This document shows, in pieces, positions 7,955-15,468 of a stretch of DNA of 64,000 nucleotides; within the stretch, counting starts at the first letter, position 1; each line of letters starts with the position of its first letter. The stretch covers positions 1,116,001-1,180,000 of the forward strand of contig CAVWBO010000007.1 of NCBI GenBank assembly GCA_963753185.1, read 5' to 3'. The notes below the pieces were generated by a model. The model was not told the DNA's origin. It worked only from the letters and a program-made list of their open reading frames with translations, and did not search any database. The stretch is from SZUA-442 sp963753185 (GTDB taxonomy: Bacteria > Actinomycetota > Acidimicrobiia > Spongiisociales > UBA5794). The position numbers and the translations under genes were made by a program.

Positions 7955-8284
7955 CCCGTCCTGCTGGGTGATTGCGGACACGAACCGCGGACTCGCCCCG
8001 AGGCACCGGGAACACTGGCCGCCGATGCGCGGCGCTGGTATCGTGCTCGTGTCGGCACGGCGAGACTTGCTGATAGTTTCGGTGTGCCCCTACACTGGCA
8101 CGAGCAGCCGGGCGACGGCTGTGTTTTGTTGTGACAACCCGACGTCGATGAGATCGACGGGACCGCCGGTGCCTCGTTACCGACCTCCCGCGATGTAGGC
8201 GTCAATCACCACGGGACCCCGGTTTCGGATCCTCCGGTGCTTGGCGGCGACGTCCCTACCAGGTATCGAGGCAGGATCACCGAA
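7955..8284. other. intergenic leader before rpmJ; no gene seen, infA absent
   Basis: The 330 bases between the lipoprotein gene and rpmJ hold no credible coding region. In particular no frame resembles initiation factor IF-1, which usually sits here. The interval contains a promoter at 8067-8096 and a small hairpin at 8143-8159 (CGTCGAT, 3-base loop, ATCGACG), then about 125 unstructured bases up to rpmJ. The ~180-base leader leaves room for ribosomal-protein feedback control, but I see no known leader motif. Confidence 0.6.
8067..8096 (+). promoter_or_regulatory. promoter of the rpmJ-rpsM-rpsK-rpsD-rpoA-rplQ operon
   Basis: The -35 TTGCTG at 8067-8072 and the -10 TACACT at 8091-8096 are separated by 18 bases, a good match to the primary-sigma consensus. 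No terminator separates the element from rpmJ, so transcription starting near 8103 would give a ~180-base leader. Confidence 0.6.
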
Positions 8285-8398
8285 ATGAAAGTCTCAGCCT
8301 CCACGAAGAAGATGTGCGAGAAGTGTCGCATCATCCGGCGGCATGGCCGCGTCTGGGTGATCTGCGAGAACCCTCGCCACAAGCAGCGTCAGGGGTAA
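8285..8398 (+). CDS. rpmJ: 50S ribosomal protein L36
   Basis: This 37-residue protein is the smallest in the ribosome. It starts 'MKVSASTKKMCEKCRIIRRHGRVWVIC' (motif at residues 1-27) and ends 'ENPRHKQRQG'. The zinc ligands C11, C14, C27 and H32 are all present, so this is the zinc-binding form. The ATG at 8285 follows 'gatcaccgaa'; no strong ribosome-binding site is obvious. It is the first gene of the alpha-type operon. Confidence 0.97.
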   Translation: MKVSASTKKMCEKCRIIRRHGRVWVICENPRHKQRQG

Positions 8399-8405
8399 CG
8401 AACGT

Positions 8406-8783
8406 ATGGCTCGCATCGCCGGAGTCGACCTCCCGAGGGACAAGCGGATCGAGATCGGTCTGACGTATGTCTTCGGAGTCGGCCGCCCGAGGGCACTGAC
8501 CATCCTCGAGGCGCTCGACATCGACTACAACACCAAGGTCCGTGACCTGTCCGATGCCGAGGTTCTCCGCATCCGCCAGTTCATCGACGCCAACTACACC
8601 GTCGAGGGCGACCTTCGCCGTGAGACGGCGCAGAACATCAAGCGCAAGATCGAGATCGGCTGCTATCAGGGCCTTCGGCATCGTCGCGGCCTGCCTGTGC
8701 GCGGTCAACGAACGCACACGAACGCCCGAACCCGCAAGGGCAAGCGCGTGGCGATCGCAGGCAAGAAGAAGGTCACGAAGTAA
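8406..8783 (+). CDS. rpsM: 30S ribosomal protein S13
   Basis: The 125-residue S13 starts 'MARIAGVDLPRDKRIEIGLTYVFGVG', with the helix-two-turn-helix region after it, and ends in the basic tail 'RTHTNARTRKGKRVAIAGKKKV'. S13 contacts the P-site tRNA and forms intersubunit bridges. It lies 7 bases after rpmJ, and its TAA overlaps the rpsK ATG by one base. Confidence 0.98.
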   Translation: MARIAGVDLPRDKRIEIGLTYVFGVGRPRALTILEALDIDYNTKVRDLSDAEVLRIRQFIDANYTVEGDLRRETAQNIKRKIEIGCYQGLRHRRGLPVRGQRTHTNARTRKGKRVAIAGKKKVTK

Positions 8784-9253
8784 TGACCACCGCAGACACC
8801 GACATCACGCAGGACGCCGCGCCCGTTGCGGAAGCGCCGGAGGCGCCCGCACCTGTCGCGACCGAGGAAGCCGTCCCCACCGGCCGGCGACGTCGTGGCA
8901 AGAAGATCATCAACCACGGCCAGGTGCACATCAAGGCCACATTCAACAACACCATCCTCACGATCACGGATCAGGACGGCAAGGTGGCGGCGTGGACATC
9001 CGGCGGCTCGGTCGGGTTCAAGGGTTCCCGCAAATCGACGCCGTACGCGGCGCAGGTCGCTGCCGAGCAGGCAGCTCGCAAGGCGGGCGAGATGGGTATC
9101 CGCAAGCTCGACGTGATCGTTCGCGGTTCCGGTTCGGGACGTGAGACGGCGATCCGCACCCTGCAGAACATGGGGATCGAGATCACAGGGATCAAGGACG
9201 TCACGCCCGTTCCGCACAACGGATGCAGGCCCAAGAAGCGGAAGGGGCGTTAG
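8783..9253 (+). CDS. rpsK: 30S ribosomal protein S11
   Basis: S11 lines the platform of the small subunit near the mRNA exit. The conserved body runs from 'KIINHGQVHIKATFNNTILTI' to 'DVTPVPHNGCRPKKRKGR', the typical C-terminus. An Ala/Pro/Glu-rich N-terminal extension of about 35 residues ('EAPEAPAPVATEEAVPTG') precedes it, giving 156 residues against about 130 usually. The extension is probably disordered. Confidence 0.97.
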   Translation: MTTADTDITQDAAPVAEAPEAPAPVATEEAVPTGRRRRGKKIINHGQVHIKATFNNTILTITDQDGKVAAWTSGGSVGFKGSRKSTPYAAQVAAEQAARKAGEMGIRKLDVIVRGSGSGRETAIRTLQNMGIEITGIKDVTPVPHNGCRPKKRKGR

Positions 9254-9255
9254 CG

Positions 9256-9861
9256 ATGGCTCGCTACACCGGACCGAGGACCAAGCGCAGCCGTCGTGCC
9301 CGTCAGCTCCTCGATGAGAACAAGGCGAAGTACTTCGACCGCCGGCCGTACCCGCCGGGCCAGCACGGTCGGGGCCGCATCCGCGAGTCGCAGTACCAGA
9401 TCCAGCTCAGGGAGAAGCAGAAGCTGCGCTTCATGTACGGCGTGCTCGAGAAGCAGTTCCGCAAGTACTACAAGAACGCGGCGAAAAAGAGCGGGATCAC
9501 CGGCACCAACCTCCTCGTGATCCTCGAATCGCGCCTCGACAACGTGGTGTACCGGTCGGGCCTCGCGAGCACTCGTCCCCAGGCAAGGCAGCTCGTCAAC
9601 CACGGCCACTTCCTCGTGAACGGGAACAAGGTCGACATCCCCTCGTATGAGGTGAAGGCCGGCGACGTCGTCACGGTGAGGGAGCGGAGCAAGGACATCC
9701 TCCCGATCGTGCACTCGATCGACACGGTGGGTCGCCAGGTGCCCGAGTGGCTCACGGTGGACACGTCGAAGAAGTCCATCACGGTGGACTCGATGCCGTC
9801 ACGCGAGATGATCGACACCGAGATCAAGGAACAACTCATCGTCGAGCTCTACTCCAAGTAG
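9256..9861 (+). CDS. rpsD: 30S ribosomal protein S4, zinc-free form
   Basis: This is a 201-residue S4, a primary 16S rRNA binder. It has the S4 RNA-binding domain 'ESRLDNVVYRSGLASTRPQARQLV' starting near residue 91, with 'NHGHFLVNGNKV' following. The N-terminal 'MARYTGPRTKRSRR' is unbroken and contains no Cys, so the zinc knuckle is lost. The ATG at 9256, two bases after the rpsK stop, gives this N-terminus; an earlier in-frame start at 9223 would add unrelated residues. Confidence 0.97.
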   Translation: MARYTGPRTKRSRRARQLLDENKAKYFDRRPYPPGQHGRGRIRESQYQIQLREKQKLRFMYGVLEKQFRKYYKNAAKKSGITGTNLLVILESRLDNVVYRSGLASTRPQARQLVNHGHFLVNGNKVDIPSYEVKAGDVVTVRERSKDILPIVHSIDTVGRQVPEWLTVDTSKKSITVDSMPSREMIDTEIKEQLIVELYSK

Positions 9862-9892
9862 AACGACGGTCGTCACAGGAACAGGAGCGAAC

Positions 9893-10849
9893 GTGCTCAT
9901 CACTCAGCGCCCCACAATCGAAGAAGAACCCGTAGCGGAGAACCGCTCGCGGTTCATCGTCGAGCCACTCGAACCGGGTTTCGGCTACACACTCGGGAAC
10001 ACGATGCGCAGGACCCTGCTCTCACGTATCCCCGGCGCCGCCATCACGTCCGTGCGCATCGACGGTGTCCAACACGAGTTCTCGACCATCGAGGGTGTCG
10101 TGGAGGACGTCGTCGACTTCATCCTCAACCTCAAGCAGGTTGTGCTTCGGATCGACACCGACGAGTCGCAGACGCTCTACCTGTCGGCAAAGGGCAGCGG
10201 AGATGTGAAGGCAGGCGATCTCAAGGCTCCCGCCGGAGTCGAGATCGTCAATGGCGACCTGCACCTCGCGACCCTGTCGGCCTCAGGCAGGCTCGAGGTC
10301 GAGCTCACGGCAGAGCGCGGCGTCGGGTACCGGAGCGCGGATCGCAATCAGAAGAGCGACACGATCGGGGTCATCCCGATCGACTCGATCTTCTCCCCGA
10401 TCCGCAAGGTCGCCTACCGCGTCGAAAGCACGCAGGTCGGGCAGCGGACGGACTTCGACAAGCTCATCCTCGACGTCGAGACCGACGGCTCCGTGACACC
10501 ATCGGAGGGCATCTCGTCGGCAGGAGGTACCTTGAGGAACCTGTTCGAGCTCCTCGCCGAGATGGACGACTACGACGGCCTCGCCCTCGACGACCTCGCA
10601 CCGGCGGAGGCCTCTGGCCAAGAGCATCTCGACCTTCCCATCGAGGCACTCGACCTGTCGGAGCGTCCACGCAACTGCCTCCGCAGGGCACAGGTGCAGA
10701 CGGTGGGCGAGTTGATCGAGAAGTCGGAGGAGGACCTCCTCAACATCACCAACTTCGGTCAGAAGTCCCTCGAAGAGGTCGTGGCCAAGCTCGACGAGCT
10801 CGGTTTCAGCCTCAGGAACTATGCGGATGCCGAGGGGAGCGTCGCCTGA
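9893..10849 (+). CDS. rpoA: DNA-directed RNA polymerase subunit alpha
   Basis: The 318-residue subunit nucleates assembly of RNA polymerase. The N-terminal dimerisation domain carries 'RFIVEPLEPGFGYTLGNTMRRTLLS', split around residues 22-46. The C-terminal DNA/activator-binding domain carries 'ELDLSERPRNCLRRAQ'-like sequence followed by 'LLNITNFGQKSLEEV', joined by an acidic linker. The start codon is GTG (9893) with the ribosome-binding site AGGAG ('caggagcgaacgtg'). The stop overlaps the rplQ start (TGATG). Confidence 0.98.
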   Translation: MLITQRPTIEEEPVAENRSRFIVEPLEPGFGYTLGNTMRRTLLSRIPGAAITSVRIDGVQHEFSTIEGVVEDVVDFILNLKQVVLRIDTDESQTLYLSAKGSGDVKAGDLKAPAGVEIVNGDLHLATLSASGRLEVELTAERGVGYRSADRNQKSDTIGVIPIDSIFSPIRKVAYRVESTQVGQRTDFDKLILDVETDGSVTPSEGISSAGGTLRNLFELLAEMDDYDGLALDDLAPAEASGQEHLDLPIEALDLSERPRNCLRRAQVQTVGELIEKSEEDLLNITNFGQKSLEEVVAKLDELGFSLRNYADAEGSVA

Positions 10850-11199
10850 TGCCTCGCCCGAAGAAGGGTCCCCGGCTCGGCGGTTCACCGTCGCATCAGC
10901 GGAAGATCCTCGCGAACCTCACGGCTTCCCTCATCGAGCACGAGGAAGTGGTAACGACCACCGCAAAGGCCCAGCTGCTGCGCCCGTACGCCGAGAAGGT
11001 GATCACGAAGGCGCGGCGTGGGGATCTCCACGCCAGGCGAACGGTCCTGAAGAAGATCGAGAACACCAGGGTGGTCACGAAGCTCTTCGACGACGTCGCA
11101 CCGCGATATGCGAACCGGCCGGGTGGCTATCTCCGGATCACCCGGATCGGACCACGTCGCGGGGACGGAGCAGAGATGGCGAAGGTCGAACTCGTCTGA
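10849..11199 (+). CDS. rplQ: 50S ribosomal protein L17
   Basis: The 116-residue L17 has the family N-terminus 'RLGGSPSHQRKILANLTASLI' (residues 9-29) and the end 'GGYLRITRIGPRRGDGAEMAKVELV' in two typical blocks. It lines the peptide exit tunnel. It is translationally coupled to rpoA, closes the operon, and is followed by a hairpin terminator. Confidence 0.97.
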   Translation: MPRPKKGPRLGGSPSHQRKILANLTASLIEHEEVVTTTAKAQLLRPYAEKVITKARRGDLHARRTVLKKIENTRVVTKLFDDVAPRYANRPGGYLRITRIGPRRGDGAEMAKVELV

Positions 11200-11226
11200 G
11201 ACATCGATCCGAAGCTTGAACCGAGG

Positions 11227-11252
11227 GAGGGCCGACCGCCTGGTCGGCCCTC
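11227..11252 (+). terminator. terminator of the alpha operon
   Basis: An 11-bp perfect stem GAGGGCCGACC/GGTCGGCCCTC with the 4-base loop GCCT lies 28 bases after rplQ. There is no T-run, as is common in high-GC actinobacteria. Confidence 0.8.
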
Positions 11253-11287
11253 GGCGCGTCATGGGATCGTTGCAGGCATGTCGGCCG

Positions 11288-11293
11288 TACGCT
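11288..11293 (+). promoter_or_regulatory. -10 box of a leaderless NUDIX mRNA
   Basis: TACGCT ends 6 bases before the ATG at 11300, so transcription would begin at or next to the start codon. No convincing -35 is visible. It matches the pattern seen at nine other starts in this window. Confidence 0.45.
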
Positions 11294-11299
11294 GGGCGC

Positions 11300-11854
11300 A
11301 TGGCAGGCCCGATCGACCTGGAAACCCTGGTGCTCGACCACGAGGGCGGCGATGACAAGCCCTCACTCAACGTGGCGATCGAAGTGCTCCAGGGCGCTGG
11401 GCCGATATGGAGGCGCAGCGAATTCACACCCGGCCACTTCACGGCGTCCGGATTCGTCGCCTCCCCAGACGCGTCGGCGCTGATGCTGATACACCACGCC
11501 CGCCTGGGTCGCTGGCTCCAGCCGGGGGGCCACATCGAAAGCATCGATGGCACGGTCGACGACGCTGCTCGCCGAGAGATCGCGGAGGAAACCGGGATCG
11601 TGTCGATGGATCGGCTGGGTCCGGGTCTCGTCCGCATCGATGTGCATGCCATCCCTGCGCATAGCGAAGAGCCTTCGCACGTGCACCTCGACCTCGCCGT
11701 CGGATATCACGCCAGCACCTGGGACTTCGGCCCGATCGACGGCGTCGTCGACGCCCGGTGGGTGCGCTTCGACGAACTCTCGCGCTTCGATACGGACGAT
11801 TCCGTCCGCCTCGGTGCCGTGGCGCTGCGTCGTATCCTGATCGATGGCGGATGA
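11300..11854 (+). CDS. NUDIX hydrolase
   Basis: The 184-residue protein contains a NUDIX box 'GGHIESIDGTVDDAARREIAEETG' (residues ~79-102; key residues R-E and E-E-T-G) that binds Mg2+ for hydrolysis of a nucleoside-diphosphate-linked substrate. The substrate cannot be told from sequence. The ATG at 11300 is chosen because a -10-like box ends 6 bases upstream; an in-frame ATG at 11261 would lie inside the terminator-promoter region. It stands alone between rplQ and a membrane-protein gene. Confidence 0.8.
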   Translation: MAGPIDLETLVLDHEGGDDKPSLNVAIEVLQGAGPIWRRSEFTPGHFTASGFVASPDASALMLIHHARLGRWLQPGGHIESIDGTVDDAARREIAEETGIVSMDRLGPGLVRIDVHAIPAHSEEPSHVHLDLAVGYHASTWDFGPIDGVVDARWVRFDELSRFDTDDSVRLGAVALRRILIDGG

Positions 11855-11949
11855 CCGGGGTAGGCCTTCGGGTCACGGGCCGGTATCCTGCGTCACCTTC
11901 GAACTAGGGGTGTCATCTGGGCGTCGTCTTCAGCCGCCTGCTGCAGGCC

Positions 11950-12438
11950 GTGAGGCTCGAGCGCGACGCGTTCGTGTGGATGGATTTCAACGACCGGGCA
12001 ACGGGGGATGCCGCGATTCTCGTCGCAGGGACACAGATCCTCCTCGCACTCGGTACCGGGGCGAGCATCCTCGACCTGCTCAATCCGTTCACCCTCATCA
12101 CGGTCATCGTCGCTGGCTTGTTCTTCTGGCTCATCTACTCGGGCGCCACCTATGCGATCGCCAGGTTCGTCTTCGATGGCCACGGCGGGTATCCGTTCTA
12201 CCTGAGGGTCACCGGCTTCGCGTATCCGGCTCTCCTCGTCCTCATCTTCGCCGATCTGGTCTTCGACAACTTCGCCCTCATCCTCATCGTCGGAGCTGCA
12301 CTCTTCGTCGTGATCGTGGCGACGGGTCTCACCTATATCGCTGATCTGAGCCGTGAGAAGGCCTTCGGTGCGGCGATCGGGGGCTATGTCGCGGTGACGA
12401 TCATCCAGACGATCATGTCGAGCCTGAGGATCTTCTAG
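11950..12438 (+). CDS. Yip1-like integral membrane protein
   Basis: The frame from GTG 11950 gives 162 residues with about five hydrophobic segments (near residues 20-40, 45-65, 75-95, 100-125 and 135-155). The layout resembles YIP1/DUF1282-type proteins of unknown function. The reading frame stays open upstream to a TAG and encodes the coherent segment 'GVVFSRLLQA' just before 'VRLERDAFVWMDF'. The true protein may therefore start near 11917 at a CTG codon, where no ATG, GTG or TTG exists. The gene lies between the NUDIX gene and truA. Confidence 0.65.
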   Translation: MRLERDAFVWMDFNDRATGDAAILVAGTQILLALGTGASILDLLNPFTLITVIVAGLFFWLIYSGATYAIARFVFDGHGGYPFYLRVTGFAYPALLVLIFADLVFDNFALILIVGAALFVVIVATGLTYIADLSREKAFGAAIGGYVAVTIIQTIMSSLRIF

Positions 12439-12477
12439 TGTCCGGCGACCTCACCGGTCTCGACCCGCGGCGATAGG

Positions 12478-13248
12478 GTGCCGACCTATCGTCTCGACCT
12501 TGCGTACGACGGTTCGGACTTCCATGGGTACGCCCGTCAGCCCAACGTGAGAACGGTCCAGGGTGCACTCGAGGCCGCGCTCGCACCGTGGATCGGGAAC
12601 GGAGACACCCACGTGGCTGGGCGAACCGACCGGGGCGTCCATGCGTCGGGGCAGGTCGTGTCGTTCACCTGCGACGAGATCGACACGAATGCCGTGACTC
12701 GATCGCTCAACTCCCAGCTCGGGCCGGCCATCGCCGTGCGCTCGATCACCTCGGTCGAGGACGGATTCCACGCAAGGTTCTCGGCGACGGGCCGCGGATA
12801 TCGGTACCGCGTGCTCAACTCGTCCGTGCACGATCCCTTCACGGCATCCGTGACGTGGACGTTCGCAGACCCCCTGGACGAAGGACCCATGAACGAGGGT
12901 GTACAGGTCCTGGTCGGTGAGCACGACTTCGCTGCGTTCTGTCGCAGACAGGGTGATCGCAGCACCGTGCGCAGCGTCGAGTGGGCACGGTGGCGGAGGT
13001 CGGGGGACCTCGTCGAGTTCTCCATAGGAGGACGATCGTTCTGCCACCAGATGGTGCGTTCGATCGTCGCCGTGTCCATCGAGGTCGGACGAGGACGCCT
13101 CGACCCACGAGACGTCGAGAGCATCCTCCTCTCCGGCGACCGGGCGACGGCGAAGGGTGTCGCGCCGCCTCATGGGCTCACGCTCGTCGCCGTCGCCTAC
13201 GCGGAAGAACCGCTCCCGCGACCTGCCTGGGTACCGGAGACCTCGTAG
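12478..13248 (+). CDS. truA: tRNA pseudouridine(38-40) synthase
   Basis: TruA converts uridines 38-40 of the anticodon arm to pseudouridine. The 256-residue protein has the catalytic motif 'GRTDRGVHASGQ' with nucleophile D51, and the motifs 'FHARFSATGRGYRYRV' and 'FCHQMVRSIV'. The start is GTG 12478, giving the family N-terminus 'MPTYRLDLAYDGSDFHGYARQP'. In many actinobacteria truA follows rplQ; here two genes intervene. It ends tail to tail with ilvA. Confidence 0.95.
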   Translation: MPTYRLDLAYDGSDFHGYARQPNVRTVQGALEAALAPWIGNGDTHVAGRTDRGVHASGQVVSFTCDEIDTNAVTRSLNSQLGPAIAVRSITSVEDGFHARFSATGRGYRYRVLNSSVHDPFTASVTWTFADPLDEGPMNEGVQVLVGEHDFAAFCRRQGDRSTVRSVEWARWRRSGDLVEFSIGGRSFCHQMVRSIVAVSIEVGRGRLDPRDVESILLSGDRATAKGVAPPHGLTLVAVAYAEEPLPRPAWVPETS

Positions 13249-14432
13249 TCGGAGAGGGCCGCGACGATGGTGTCGATGTGGTCGAACCCCCTCGTTTCGA
13301 GCGCGACCTGGATCTCCACCGTTCCGAACGCGAGGCCGTGCCCCTGCCGGTGATGGTCGACGGACAGGACGTTCCCGCCGTGCATCCCGATGGTCGTCAA
13401 CACCGCAGCCAAGTGGCCGGGCTCGTCCGGTACGAGGACCTCGAGGGCGGCGAAGCGCCCAGACGACTCGAGGCCGTGGCGCACCACCTCGTCGAGGAAC
13501 AGCAGATCCACGTTGCCGCCAGACAGCACGACCACGGTATTTCCCGAAACGTCGACCTCGCCGTGGAGCAGCGCGGCGACCCCGACGGCCCCGGAAGGCT
13601 CGACGAGGTACTTCGCCCTCTCGAGGAGCAGTGCGACGGCCTCCGTGGTGTGGTGATCGTCGACGACCACGAGGTCATCGACGAGCGCCTCGATGATCCC
13701 GAAGCAGAGTTCGGACGGACGGGTGACGGCGATTCCGTCAGCAACCGTCGACCGCGGTGCGATCTCCCTCGGTGACCCCGTCCTCCTCGCTTCCAGATAC
13801 GTCGGAACCGCAGAGGACTGGACACCCACGATCCGAATGTCGGGACGCTGCTCCTTGATCGCGATCGCGGCGCCCGAGATCAGGCCGCCCCCACCGACGG
13901 GCACGATCACGGTCTCGACGTTCGGAACCTGTTCGAGCACCTCGAGACCGAGCGTTCCCTGCCCAGCCACGATCGCAGGGTCGTCGAAGGGATGGATGAA
14001 GGTTCCACCGGACTCGCCGGCGAAGGCCATCGCGCTGTCCGTGGCGTCGGCGAGGGTCGCTCCGGAGAGGACGACCACGGCGCCGTACTCGCGGGTCGCG
14101 GCAACCTTGGGGATTGCAGCGTTCTCCGGCATGAACACGGTCGCTGTCGTTGCATGGTGTGCCGCTGCCAGCGCGATCCCCTGTGCGTGGTTGCCCGCAG
14201 ACGCTGCGACGACACCCCGACTGCGCGCCACGGGATCGAGGAGGCCGATGGCGTTCATCGCACCGCGGATCTTGAACGACCCCGTCCGCTGCAGGTTCTC
14301 AGCCTTCAACCAGACCTCCCTGCCTGCGAGGCGCGAGAACGAGTGCGATGGGAGGGTCGGTGTCTCGAGTACGACCGGACGGCCGCGTTCGCGGGCAGCG
14401 ACGATGTCAGGGAGCACGATACGATTCTGCAC
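13197..14432 (-). CDS. ilvA: threonine ammonia-lyase with ACT domain
   Basis: This PLP enzyme deaminates threonine to 2-oxobutyrate, a precursor of isoleucine. It has 411 residues from GTG 14432: a PLP fold with the Lys motif 'RTGSFKIRGA' near residue 50 and the phosphate-binding 'GGGGLISG', and a single C-terminal ACT domain from 'VLVPDEPGHLAAVL'. That is the short form of the family. An in-frame ATG at 14474 would add 'MARNGPPWPLGKGP', which homologues lack, and the GTG has an AAAGGGA site. The 3' end overlaps the end of truA on the other strand. cimA (38312-39934) offers a second, threonine-independent route to 2-oxobutyrate. Confidence 0.9.
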   Translation of the reverse strand: MQNRIVLPDIVAARERGRPVVLETPTLPSHSFSRLAGREVWLKAENLQRTGSFKIRGAMNAIGLLDPVARSRGVVAASAGNHAQGIALAAAHHATTATVFMPENAAIPKVAATREYGAVVVLSGATLADATDSAMAFAGESGGTFIHPFDDPAIVAGQGTLGLEVLEQVPNVETVIVPVGGGGLISGAAIAIKEQRPDIRIVGVQSSAVPTYLEARRTGSPREIAPRSTVADGIAVTRPSELCFGIIEALVDDLVVVDDHHTTEAVALLLERAKYLVEPSGAVGVAALLHGEVDVSGNTVVVLSGGNVDLLFLDEVVRHGLESSGRFAALEVLVPDEPGHLAAVLTTIGMHGGNVLSVDHHRQGHGLAFGTVEIQVALETRGFDHIDTIVAALSDYEVSGTQAGRGSGSSA

Positions 14433-14473
14433 AGGTCCCTTTCCGAGAGGCCATGGCGGACCGTTTCGCGCCA

Positions 14474-14503
14474 TTGGCCTTTACATCACGGGACCGATAG
14501 CAT
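14474..14503 (+). promoter_or_regulatory. promoter of rplM-rpsI
   Basis: The -35 TTGGCC (14474-14479) and -10 TAGCAT (14498-14503) have an 18-base spacer. The ~50-base leader carries a small hairpin (CGCCCC, 6-base loop, GGGGCG; about 14511-14528). The -35 touches the alternative ATG of divergent ilvA. Confidence 0.5.
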
Positions 14504-14562
14504 ACGAGTCCGCCCCGGGATCGGGGCGACTTCCTCACGCCATCCCGAGGGACAATCACGTC

Positions 14563-15027
14563 ATGAAGGCACAGCTGCAGAGAACGTACTCGCCAACGCC
14601 CGGCGACATCGAGCGCTCGTGGTACGTCGTCGACGCCACCGACGTGCCGCTCGGGCGCCTCGCATCCGAGGTCGCACAGATCCTGCGCGGCAAGCACAAG
14701 CCCACCTATGCACCGCACATGGACGGTGGCGACTTCGTCATCGTGGTGAATGCAGCCAAGGTCCACGTCTCGGGCAACAAGGAGATCGAGAAGATCTACT
14801 TCCGCCACTCGGGATACCCCGGCGGCCTTCGTGCTGAGACGCTCACCGAGGTCCGCAGGAAGTACCCCGAACGAATCGTCGAGGTCGCTATTCGTGGAAT
14901 GATCCCGAAGAATCGCCTCGGTCGCCAGATCTATCGGAAGCTGAAGGTATACGGGGGTCCAGACCACCCGCATCAGTCCCAGCGTCCCGAGGTTCTCGAC
15001 CTCACCCATCGAAAGGTTGAAGCCTGA
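14563..15027 (+). CDS. rplM: 50S ribosomal protein L13
   Basis: The 154-residue L13 has the motifs 'WYVVDATDVPLGRLASEVAQILRGKHKP', split around residues 16-43, and 'GMIPKNRLGRQIYRKLKVYGGPDHPHQSQ' in the C-terminal half. It is an early assembly protein of the 50S subunit. The start 'MKAQLQRTYSPTPGDIERSW' is typical of actinobacteria. Its TGA overlaps the rpsI ATG by one base. Confidence 0.97.
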   Translation: MKAQLQRTYSPTPGDIERSWYVVDATDVPLGRLASEVAQILRGKHKPTYAPHMDGGDFVIVVNAAKVHVSGNKEIEKIYFRHSGYPGGLRAETLTEVRRKYPERIVEVAIRGMIPKNRLGRQIYRKLKVYGGPDHPHQSQRPEVLDLTHRKVEA

Positions 15028-15425
15028 TGGCAAAAGCCAGCCCGCTCACCCAGACCACGGGTCGTCGCAAGCGTTCCGTGGCACGGGTTCGTCTCTACAA
15101 CGGTTCCGGTGCGTACTCGCTGAACGGTCGAACGCTCGACGACTACTTCCCGGACCCGGAACTCCGAAGGCGGGTCCACGAGGCCTTCAAGGCCACGGAC
15201 ACGGAGGGCCGGTACGACGTGAACGCCACGCTCGAGGGCGGTGGAACGACAGGGCAGAGCGACGCGCTCCGCCTCGGCATCGCGCGGGCCCTCATCATCG
15301 TCGATCCGGAGTTGCGCCCGACCCTGAAGAAGCTCGGCATGCTGCGACGGGACGACCGTCGCGTCGAGCCCAAGAAGTACGGTCTCCGCAAGGCACGTCG
15401 GGCCCCCCAGTTCACCAAGCGGTAG
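15027..15425 (+). CDS. rpsI: 30S ribosomal protein S9
   Basis: The 132-residue S9 has 'TTGRRKRSVARVRLYNGSG' near residues 10-28 and the basic C-terminus 'YGLRKARRAPQFTKR', whose last Arg contacts P-site tRNA. It is co-translated with rplM. glmM follows after 43 bases, a linkage common in actinobacteria (rplM-rpsI-glmM). Confidence 0.97.
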   Translation: MAKASPLTQTTGRRKRSVARVRLYNGSGAYSLNGRTLDDYFPDPELRRRVHEAFKATDTEGRYDVNATLEGGGTTGQSDALRLGIARALIIVDPELRPTLKKLGMLRRDDRRVEPKKYGLRKARRAPQFTKR

Positions 15426-15468
15426 CCTGAAGATCCGCTGGAGCGGTCCACCCGGGAGACCCTTGTCC

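Noticed and set aside
5666..7981. Long 771-residue minus-strand frame with Gly-Arg-Gly repeats opposite the lipoprotein genes
   Set aside because: It is the antisense of map and the Thr-rich repeats. Its composition follows from codon bias, and its length reflects high GC rather than selection.
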